A model generated the notes under the pieces. The model did no database searches. It saw nothing but the letters and a program-made list of their open reading frames with translations, and was not told where the DNA came from. Source: Corylus avellana (taxonomy: Eukaryota; Streptophyta; Magnoliopsida; Fagales; Betulaceae). From it: DNA of 64,000 bases. The DNA lies in NCBI RefSeq assembly GCF_901000735.1, contig NC_081544.1, forward strand, positions 29,134,095 through 29,198,094, in the 5' to 3' direction. Of the stretch, positions 56,401 to 64,000 are shown in pieces. A program made the translations under genes and the position numbers. Numbering within the stretch: position 1 is the first letter of the stretch; each line of letters begins with the position of its first letter.

Positions 56401-56659
56401 CCTTGTGGAGGGAATCCAAGGTGAAATGAGGACCTTTGAGACTGCTCAGTTTAATTTTGTAAGGAGGGAGGCTAATAAGGCTGCTCATCGGTTAGCTAAG
56501 CTAGCTACCGCCCATGTCACAGATGCTACTTGGCTGGATTCTGTTCCGCCGAAGGTCTGTGGTATTGTAAGAGGAGAAGCAAATATCAATTCTTTGTGAT
56601 ATTCTGTTTTCTGAGTATTGAATAAGATTTTCTCAGCTTTTCAAAAAAAAAAAAAAAAA
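53406..56659 (+). mobile_element. LINE (L1-type), 5' truncated, with RNase H and poly(A)
   Basis: ORF2 remains in broken frames. The endonuclease C-terminal half starts at IGDFNEI (53409) and includes LTWNN-type FTWNNGRFG and SSDHHPLLL. RT onset MAPLKAPGPDGFTAKFYQQNW is at about 54333. Then LKRVLPQLIS jumps straight to GQKLNKEKTSLFFSRN (54617), so the RT core with its YADD site is deleted. Zinc-knuckle part: CPICEREEETVEHILWSCP. RNase H: VNWDAAVDSQQGKIGLG, AEALAASYA and FEGDAQT (Asp, Glu, Asp), to a stop at 56599. A 20-odd A tail ends at 56659-56663. The 8-base duplication AAAAGTCT lies at 53398-53405 and 56660-56667. Unit C has the empty site CCTAAAAGTCTTGCTGAAAT near 62498. It is an immobile copy inserted into unit B only. 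Confidence 0.93.
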
Positions 56660-56667
56660 AAAAGTCT

Positions 56668-58151
56668 AGCTGAAACCAAAGAAGATATTACAATTATTGT
56701 AATTAGTTTACAACTTGGGTTAATAATGCATGGTGACAGGTTGAATACGGATTCAGATTCCTTAGAATTCTTAGGAAAATTTCAGTTTCTGAAATTTCAG
56801 ATCTAAGTCATTTATTTTCATCCAATGGCCATTATCCTACCATATGTCTCACTACTAATAAAATAATAAAATAATGATGATTATTAATATCATTAAAAAA
56901 TTATTATTATTTTATTAGTAGTGGGACACGTGACATGATAATAACTCTTGAATAAAAATGGATAGCTTGGAACTAAAATTTCAAAAACTAGAATTCCTCT
57001 AAGAATTCCAGGAGATTCGAATCCGTTGAATACAGTGTACTTAATGAACTTCTAACAATTCCTTTAAGAGAATATATGCAATGAATTTGAGACAAGACGA
57101 CTAGCTACCGTAAAAACATTATTTATTTAAAAGTTTAAGTTCACAAAAAAAATTATTAATTTAGTTATTTAATTAATATTATAATTCCTCTAGTATATTA
57201 TGAATTATCGTCCAAAATACAGATGAGGCGAAATCACAATCTTCTACGATTTCTTTAAAATTGCAAATTCTCAAATTACGTAATTTAAACTATTTTAAAG
57301 CATTAAAACACTTGAAAAATGCTACCTATTAAAAAAGTGACATATTATCGAGATAATCAAAAATAATTTCTCTCTCATAAGGCTTCATCTTCACTTTTGT
57401 ATAGACGATTTTTTTTTTTTTTTTCATAAAATTAAAAGACAAATTTTGACACAAAGGTTTTTTACAACATAGATAACAAGAACCTGATTAAAATATACTT
57501 AATTATCAACAGTAACATTTCAAATTTTTAATATGTAAAATTTTTCAAGCATTTCGGTAGCTAAAAATAACCAAAATCATATAATTTGATAATCTACTAT
57601 TTCCTTAAAATTGTATGGGATCCTTATTCTTCAAAATACTTAAAGCATTTCATATTTAATCAACTTTAACTTATGGTTTTTATCCCTCTTTTCTTTTTGG
57701 AGTGATTTATTAGTGCCTTATTTTGAAAAAATAGAAGAAAAAATAAAGCATAAAAACTCGTTATCAAAATAAAGCCCAAAATGCATAAAACAGAGATGGT
57801 CACGAGGGCAAATTTTGTTAGAGTAGCTCCTTTATATGTGGTTTCTTTTCCTATTTCCTAAGTTTAGAAAAAATTGTTAAAAATGTCACCAAAAAGTTAT
57901 CCACAGTAAAGTCTTTATATTATCTCTAACTATTAGGATAGCTATAATACAACCAATGCATATGGTTGTACTCTAGTAATCCTTATGCATATTAAAAAAA
58001 AAAAAAAAAAAAATTATTTTCTCTCTTAATCATTAAAAAAATAGAAAAATTAAAAATTAAATAAATCAATAAAAGTATAGAAATTATATTTAATTACTAT
58101 ATGAAATGATGGTAGGTTGTTTTTTTCTGGTTGGAAATGGCAGGCCTTTCT
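56668..58151. other. Spacer of unit B right of the LINE, no gene
   Basis: Continues the unit alignment interrupted by the LINE. An inverted repeat near 56830-56940 (ATTATCCTACCATATGTCTC against GTGGGACACGTGACATGATAAT) is a probable MITE absent from unit C. Confidence 0.6.
57231..57783. repeat. Insertion shared by units B and C (absent in A), with inverted ends
   Basis: Between GATGAGGCGAAAT and GCATAAAAC.GAGATGG unit B has about 550 extra bases, and unit C has the same (about 62780-63335). Unit A reads GATGAGGCGAAATTGCATAA without them (49681). The ends are loosely inverted (AAATTCTCAAATTACGTAAT against AAATCATATAATTTGATAAT). A relative lies inverted near 39180-39480. Non-coding. Confidence 0.75.
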
Positions 58152-58175
58152 CCAAATCGTCACCGCAGACGTCAT
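58152..58175 (+). promoter_or_regulatory. Conserved UGT-cluster promoter block (UGT-7 copy)
   Basis: CCAAATCGTCACC plus GCAGACGTCAT, 115 bases before the ATG, with TTTATACAC between. No MITE is inserted here, so this shows the arrangement before the UGT-6 insertions. Confidence 0.65.
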
Positions 58176-58290
58176 AACAACTATTCCCCCCAACCTTTAT
58201 ACACGGTCCTTCTGCGTCCTCATCATGCATGTCTCAAAATTTGAGCAACCAGAGCCATTTGCACAGAGCAGGTACAGCCTATACACCATC

Positions 58291-59685
58291 ATGGTCCGGC
58301 CCCACTTCCTCCTCATAACATTTCCGATCCAGGGCCATATCAATCCCGGCCTCCAATTCTCCAAGCGCCTCATTCGCTTGGGGGCGCACGTCACCTTCGT
58401 CACCAGCGTCGCCGCCCGCCGCCGCATGGCCAAAACCCCCGATCCCGACGGCTTGACCTTCTCCACCTTCTCCGACGGCTACGACGACGGCTTTAAATTT
58501 ATTGGTGGCGACCCCGGCAACTACATGTCCGAGATCAGGCGCCGTGGCTCCCAAGCTCTCACTGATCTTGTCGTGTCCAGCGCAAACGAGGGTCGCCCAT
58601 TTACTGGCTTGGTCTACACCATCCTCCTCCCCTGGGTTGGGGACGTGGCGAGTGAACTTCACCTCCCATCAGCGCTTCTTTGGATTCAACCCGCCATGGT
58701 TTTGGACATATACTACTACTTCTTCAATGGTTATGGTGATGTCATCAGGAACAGCAGCAATGACCCCTCCTGTCCGATACAATTACCGGGACTGCCATTG
58801 CTCACTAGCCGTGACCTGTCGTGCGTCAGCCTTGCTTCAAATGCGCATACTTTTATGCTCCCAACACTGCAAGAGCAACTTGAAGCGCTTGAAAAAGAAA
58901 GCAAGCCGATAATACTAGTGAACACCTTTGATGCACTGGAGCCGGAGGCGTTAAGAGCGATCGAAAAGTTCAATTTGATTGGAATTGGGCCGCTAACGCC
59001 GTCTGCTTTTTTGGATGGAAAAGATCCATCCGACACTTCTTTTGGAGGAGATCTTTTCCAAAGCTCCAAGGACTACATCGAATGGCTCAACTCCAAGTCC
59101 AAATCATCCGTTGTATACGTGTCGTTCGGGAGCATATTGGTGTTATCCAAGCAACAAATGGAGGAAATTGCACGTGGATTGTTGGAGTCTGGCCGCCCCT
59201 TCTTGTGGGTCATAAGAGATAAGCAAAACGGAGAAGAAGAGAAGGAAGAAGATATATTGAGTTGCATGGAGGAATTGGAAGAAAAGGGAAAAATCGTGCC
59301 ATGGTGCTCTCAATTTGAGGTTTTGTCACATCCTTCGTTGGGATGTTTTGTGACACATTGCGGGTGGAATTCAACTTTGGAGAGCTTAACTTGTGGGGTG
59401 CCAATGGTTGCGTTCCCCCAATGGTCAGATCAAGGGACAAACGCGAAGTTGATCGAAGACGTGTGGAAAACGGGAGTGAGGGTGACTGCAAATGAGGATG
59501 GAATTGTGGGAGGTGATGAGATCAAGAGATGCTTGGAATTGATTTTAGGAGGAGGGAGAGGGGAAGATATTAGAAGGAATGCTATGAAATGGAAGGCTTC
59601 GGCTGCGGAGGCTACCAACGAAGGCGGTTCTTCGTATAACAATCTTAAAACTTTTGTCGATGAGATTGCACAAGGTGGTTGTTAA
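58291..59685 (+). CDS. UGT-7: UGT75-type UDP-glucosyltransferase, intact
   Basis: 464 residues from MVRPHF. The frame is open back to 58117, with in-frame ATGs at 58117 and 58225. The 22-residue stretch from 58225 (MHVSKFEQPEPF) is conserved with UGT-6 and -8 but overlaps the expected transcription start. His16 is in TFPIQGHINP. PSPG box 338-381: WCSQFEVLSHP, HCGWNS, LTCGVPMVAFPQWSDQ, a standard glucose-type ending. One region differs sharply from UGT-6: SRDLSCVSLASNAHTFML against SRDLPSFLLASSTQTFML. This lies in the acceptor domain and may affect substrate choice. Expected to be a cytosolic glucosyltransferase. Confidence 0.94.
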   Translation: MVRPHFLLITFPIQGHINPGLQFSKRLIRLGAHVTFVTSVAARRRMAKTPDPDGLTFSTFSDGYDDGFKFIGGDPGNYMSEIRRRGSQALTDLVVSSANEGRPFTGLVYTILLPWVGDVASELHLPSALLWIQPAMVLDIYYYFFNGYGDVIRNSSNDPSCPIQLPGLPLLTSRDLSCVSLASNAHTFMLPTLQEQLEALEKESKPIILVNTFDALEPEALRAIEKFNLIGIGPLTPSAFLDGKDPSDTSFGGDLFQSSKDYIEWLNSKSKSSVVYVSFGSILVLSKQQMEEIARGLLESGRPFLWVIRDKQNGEEEKEEDILSCMEELEEKGKIVPWCSQFEVLSHPSLGCFVTHCGWNSTLESLTCGVPMVAFPQWSDQGTNAKLIEDVWKTGVRVTANEDGIVGGDEIKRCLELILGGGRGEDIRRNAMKWKASAAEATNEGGSSYNNLKTFVDEIAQGGC

Positions 59686-59949
59686 AAATATCACATTTCT
59701 TGCTGACAGTGTATTCGAAGTTGAATTAAAAAAAAGGTGCATTCAGAGTGAATGTTGATACTTCTTTTTAAAAATTTAAATAATAAAAATTCATGTAAAT
59801 TGTTAAATGCATAAAATTTGAATTATGACCATAAATTGGATAGCATTCATTTGAAATTGAGAGACTATTACCTCTAATTTAGGGTAAGTGGCGGTCAAAC
59901 ACATTCAATGCTTTAAGTGAAAATAAGTGTTACATATACTTTTCATTTG

Positions 59950-61194
59950 AATTATAATCATTTTCATTTTATTTCATTTGGAGAATATCTTGTTAGTTAT
60001 GGTAGATGTTATTTTTATCCATCTTAAAAGGTAAAAAAAGACAAAACCGAATATTCTCCACTTCATTTAAACTGAAAAAGATTTTGTTCCCTCCCACTTT
60101 TACATTCTCTAGTATGTATTCATTCATTAGAATTTGAATAGATCCCTATTCGATTTTGGATCCAATGATAATTTTCACTGTTATGCAGAATATTATGAGA
60201 GTAAAAATATGTATAGCATTTATCTTGTGTGATTTTTCAAATTAGATGGTAATCAAATAGGAATTTGGTTATATAAGAAAAGAAAAGAAAAATCTGAGGA
60301 ACAACATATAATTTCTGCAGTTTAGAGGGGGGTGATGAGTATTTTCCTTGCAAGGAAGATGCCCCCAGCGTTTGCGTTTCTCGACCTTCTTCTTTTATAA
60401 GGAAGTTGCCACACCTGGGCCTCATAATTGGGTTGCATATGATACCGTACTTCCAATGGGTCTACGTGGTAGAACAACGGTAAAATTGTTGACTTCCGAT
60501 TATTGAAACGGAATCAACACCTTCATGGATGGCAAGCTTAGAAGACTTGATGAAATTTCACCAGCACTTCTCTATCCTCAAAGCGATTGAGGAGCCAGGT
60601 CTAGAGACTAAACATCATCTAGATGGTGCTTGGACGAGCTTGATTTGTCCAAAAACAACGAGCCTGCAGTCTCTACCGTTGTTTTACTGCGTAGATCCAT
60701 CAGCAGTATGTGTTGGATTCTCCATTCGCTGAACTTGAAGAAGAGTTCAAGGATGATGAACTGAAGGTGCAGAGGTGTAAGCAGGTATTTCTAACCACTC
60801 CACCCTTGCACCTTCAATTCATCATCCTTGAACAGGGGAAGAAATTTGCTCATCTCTGCTTCAAGTATGCCGGATTTGCAGGGCAGCGCACATGAAGAAT
60901 AAGGGTATCTTATAAGTTTGTGTTTTACAGATGAATTTTGTCTTCTGCTCATATAGAGATATTTCAAGTAACTCTCTGAGTGTATATATCCCTCGGTCAC
61001 TTGGGAAGCTGGATGAGCTCATTATTATTGTTGCCTTTTTGGACATTTTGAAGCAATGTGTCAAACCAATTTTCTGATGTGGTCAACACGCTCTGATGCC
61101 TGATGGTGTGCTAATCAACTTCACAGAAAGCTCATTAGCGCAGCTTGTCCTGATCTGTTAAGTTTGTAATGTGAATTTTATCGTCAAGCAACTA
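59950..61194. other. 1.2 kb insertion of unknown origin in unit C
   Basis: In unit B, CTTCTCATTTG continues directly into TTTAATAATTCATGAG (52240). In unit C, about 1245 bases separate the two. The inserted DNA is less AT-rich and transcript-like: open pieces read MASLEDLMKFHQHFSILKAI (60529 on) and, in another frame, QQYVLDSPFAELEEEFKDDELK, which I do not recognise. No clear terminal repeats or target duplication. It could be a captured gene fragment inside a non-autonomous transposon, or a gene relic lost from the other units. Confidence 0.6.
60745..60833. repeat. Inverted repeat (hairpin), ~31-base arms
   Basis: The arms GTTCAAGGATGATGAACTGA... (60745-60775) and its complement (60803-60833) match at about 28 of 31 positions across a 27-base loop. 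The left arm lies in the open piece EEEFKDDELKVQ, so the right arm looks like an inverted copy of coding-like sequence. Confidence 0.85.
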
Positions 61195-62001
61195 TTTGTT
61201 TAATAATTCATGAGATTTAAAAGAGTTTAATAATTCAAAGGTTTGAAGTAAAATTATCAAAAAAAAGAAAAAAGAAAAAAGAATTGTATCTTAATAATAT
61301 TCACATCATATACAACCCCATGGTAAGTAATTTTTATGTATATAAAATAGATATAATCAATGTTTATATTTTTGTAAATTCATGTTAATTATTATTTGAA
61401 TTAATTAAATAAATTAACTTAAAATGACAGCCCATTCGTCCCACGAAGCACATGGTACGGTTGAAAGAAACTGCAGGAGCAATGGGGATTGGGGCATCCT
61501 CTTAATCAGTTTTTAATGATATTCGAGAGTCGACGAGAAGAAAGAAGAGAGAGTGAGATAGAATTAGAAAGTAATAAAATACACGTCAGCTTTCCTTCTT
61601 CTTGTCAAGCATCATGCCAATTTCAGACCCACTAACTAATTATGTGTCTCTCTGCTGGACAACCACAAGAGACAAAGCCTGATTGTACGTGTTCCACTTC
61701 TTTTTTTTCTCGTCCACAAACGTACTCTCGAAAGCGACTGCTTATTGGATAAGATCTGAATTTATTAAAAGATTGTTTTTATTTTTAAAAATGATAAATA
61801 TTTTTTAAATTTGAGCATCTCATTTTCAGATTAAGACGTTATTAAGACGCTCATAACTTTACTCGTCCACCACCAGGTTTTCTGTTGAAAATATTCAATG
61901 AAAATCATTTTATCAAACAAAATCTTAGTGGCATGTACAAATTTTCTAAGGGAAAATTTAAGGGAATTGACCCATGATAGTGTTGTTTGAGACTTTTTGA
62001 G

Positions 62002-62128
62002 GGGTGAAGTAAAATAGCTTAGCACGCGGGCAAAATATATATATATATATTTTTTTTGTATTAAAATATTAAAAAAAAAAATTCTTGTACGGTGTGCTAA
62101 GCATGCTGTGTGCTCTAAATCACAACTC
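62002..62128. mobile_element. Small GC-ended element, unit C
   Basis: GGGTGAAGTAAAATAGCTTA ... TGTGCTCTAAATCACAACTC replaces nothing in unit B, which reads GACTTTTTGAGTAGCCAGC. Flanks CTTTTTGAG and CTTTTTTAG match at 7 of 9. An internal TAGCTTAGCACGC...GTGCTAAGCATGC inversion is present. Termini resemble the UGT-6 promoter element at 50297. Confidence 0.75.
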
Positions 62129-63454
62129 CTTTTTTAGTAGCCAGCAAGCAAAATACTATTTTAAAAAAAGCATGTGTATTAAATAAATTAATTCAACGTA
62201 AAAAGTCGTACTACATTTTTCATTTACCAATCAAAATAGAGCGTCAGTCGTGACTCGTGTAACAATCGGAAAAATTATTTATCCACACATGATTTTTGTT
62301 TTTCAATGATGCTGAGGAATGTACTGAACACATGACAAAGCCTTCTTTTTTTTTTTTTTTTTTTTCGGTTGGCTTGATTGCCCTTGGCCAAAGCAATACT
62401 TTTCAACATATGAGCATTAATCTGAACCAGAGAGGATCATGTTCCTTATATTGTAAAGAGGATTAGCTTTCCAAATAGACTAGAAAGGATTCAGTTCCTA
62501 AAAGTCTTGCTGAAATCAAAAAAGATATTACAATTATTGTAATTAGTTTACAACTTGGGTTAATAATGGTGACAGGTTGAATACACTTCATTTACTTCTA
62601 ACAAATCATTTAAGAGAATATATGCAATGTACTTGAGACATGACGACTAGCTAACGTGAAAACATTATTTATTTAAAAGTTTAAGTTCATAAAAAAAAAA
62701 ATATAGATTTAATTATTTAATTAATATTATAACAACTCTATTATATTATGAATCATTATCCAAAATATAGATGAGGCGAAAATCGCAATCCCTTACAATT
62801 TATTTAAAAATTGAAAATTCTCAAATTAGGTAATTTAAACTATTTTAAAGCGTCAAAACGCTTAAAAAATGCTACCTATTAAAAAAGTGACATGTTATCG
62901 AGATAATCAAAAATAATTTTTCTCTCATAAGGCTTCATCTTTACTTTTGTAGAGACAATTCTTCTTCATAAATTAAAAGATAATTTTTGATACAAAGCTT
63001 TTTTACAACATAGATAACATCAATTTGATGAAAATATACTCAATTCTCATCGATAACATATCATATTTTTAATATGTAATATTTTTTAAGCGTTTCGATA
63101 CCTAAAAATAGCCAAAATCACATAATTTGATAAGCTACTATTTCTTTAAAATTGTAAGGATCCTTAATTCCCAAAATAATTAAAGCATTTCATATTTAAT
63201 CAACTTTAGCTTATGGTTTTTTTTCCCTCTTTTCTTTTTGGAGTGATTTATTAATGCCTTATTATTATTATTTTTTTAAAAAAAGGATAATAAAAAAAAT
63301 AGAATAAAAACTCGTTGACAAAATAAAGCCCAAAATGCATAAAACAAAGATGGTCATGACTCATGAGGGCAAGTTTAGTTAAAGCATTCAAAGTAACTCC
63401 TTTATATGTAGTCACAAAAAGTGACTTACAGTAGAGTTGTTATATTACCAACCT

Positions 63455-63640
63455 GAGTCGTGATTCAGAGCACTATGCACCCCGTGCAGGAAATTATTTT
63501 AAAAATATTTTAATGAAAAAAAAAAAAAAATTGCCGACGTGCTATTCAGAGCGTGCAGGAAATTATATTTTTAATATTTTAATGCACCAAAAAATAAAAA
63601 TAAAAAATAAAAATTTGCCGGCGTGCGATTTTATTTAACC
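63455..63640. mobile_element. Small GC-ended element(s), unit C, UGT-8 upstream region
   Basis: Starts GAGTCGTGATTCAGAGCAC, the same terminus as the element at 50297, and holds two copies of a GTGCAGGAAATTAT...ATTTTAATG segment. Units A and B lack it between the TATATTA and ATATA..GTTGTACTC landmarks. The right border is approximate. Confidence 0.6.
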
Positions 63641-63807
63641 GTACCTATATAACTCATACTATATGTATAGGGTTGTACTCCAATCATTGCATATTAAAAT
63701 TAAAAGAAAAACTTATGTTCTCTCTGAATCATTACAAAAAAGTAGAAAAAATAACAAAGAAGTCCTAAAAGTTTGTATTTTTCTGGTCGGAAATGGCAGG
63801 CCTTTCT

Positions 63808-63831
63808 CCAAATCGTCACTGCAAACGTCAT
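63808..63831 (+). promoter_or_regulatory. Conserved UGT-cluster promoter block (UGT-8 copy)
   Basis: CCAAATCGTCACT plus GCAAACGTCAT, 112 bases before the UGT-8 ATG, followed by a TTTATAC TATA-like site. Confidence 0.65.
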
Positions 63832-63943
63832 AACAACTATTCCCCCCATCCTTTATACATCCTTCTGCGTCCTCATCATGAATGTCTCAAAATTTGAGCA
63901 ACCAGAGCCATTTGCACAGAGCAGTTACAGCCAATACACCATC

Positions 63944-64000
63944 ATGGTCCGGCCCCACTTCCTCCTCATAACATTTCCGGCCCAGGGCCATATCAATCCC
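63944..64000 (+). CDS. UGT-8: UGT75-type glucosyltransferase, first 19 codons
   Basis: [19 protein letters not shown], in frame to the window edge, with the catalytic His16. The in-frame upstream ATG at 63878 again adds the 22-residue MNVSKFEQPEPF leader. Whether the gene is intact cannot be told from here. Confidence 0.85.
   Translation, partial: MVRPHFLLITFPAQGHINP

Larger units (their letters stand above)
51968..59685 (+). repeat. Tandem unit B (spacer plus UGT-7)
   Basis: 7.7 kb from the 3' flank of UGT-6 to the end of UGT-7. Without the LINE (53406-56659) it would be about 4.5 kb, the size expected from the shared layout. Confidence 0.9.
61195..63807. other. Spacer of unit C, no gene
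   Basis: Aligns with the unit A and B spacers. It contains the LINE empty site near 62498 and copies of the shared insertion. No coding sequence. Confidence 0.65.
59686..64000 (+). repeat. Tandem unit C (spacer plus start of UGT-8), cut by window edge
   Basis: Same landmark order as units A and B. Unit-specific additions: 59950-61194, the small elements at 62002 and 63455, and no LINE. Confidence 0.88.

Overview
The window is nuclear DNA from a flowering plant, almost certainly a dicot. It carries intron-containing TIR-NB-LRR (TNL) immune-receptor genes, which grasses lack, a tandem cluster of family-1 UDP-glycosyltransferases (UGTs), a heat-shock-factor exon, and plant-type Gypsy, Copia, LINE, SINE, CACTA, hAT and Mutator-like elements in AT-rich spacers. 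I cannot name the species. Five runs of N (861-960, 26431-26530, 42735-42834, 47002-47042, 48730-49169) show a draft scaffold. Those of exactly 100 are probably gaps of unknown size.

Positions 1-26.4 kb form a TNL cluster in decay. One complete gene lies on the minus strand (five exons, 16320 to 9414, 1096 residues). Around it are a lone TIR exon on the plus strand at the left edge, a collapsed LRR plus C-terminal-domain pseudogene (1854-3394), a small C-terminal fragment (6885-7062), and a remnant at 22.2-23.5 kb. That remnant is interrupted by a Copia 3' end and abuts a Gypsy element. An orphan first exon of a class A heat-shock factor sits at 8179-8415.

Positions 27-64 kb hold eight plus-strand, intronless UGT75-type genes: three intact (27361, 50573, 58291), one intact inside a suspicious near-identical duplication (43282), its frameshifted twin (40039), two clear pseudogenes (32162, 36104), and one cut by the right edge (63944). 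UGT75-type enzymes move glucose from UDP-glucose to small hydrophobic acceptors in the cytosol. Related members act on anthocyanins, carotenoid-derived acids such as crocetin, or hormones, but the acceptor here cannot be read from sequence.

Seven of the eight promoters keep one short block ending in AAACGTCAT. The last three genes lie in 5-8 kb tandem units whose size differences come from identifiable insertions: a LINE, MITEs and a 1.2 kb unknown segment. Paralogous empty sites let those insertions be ordered in time.
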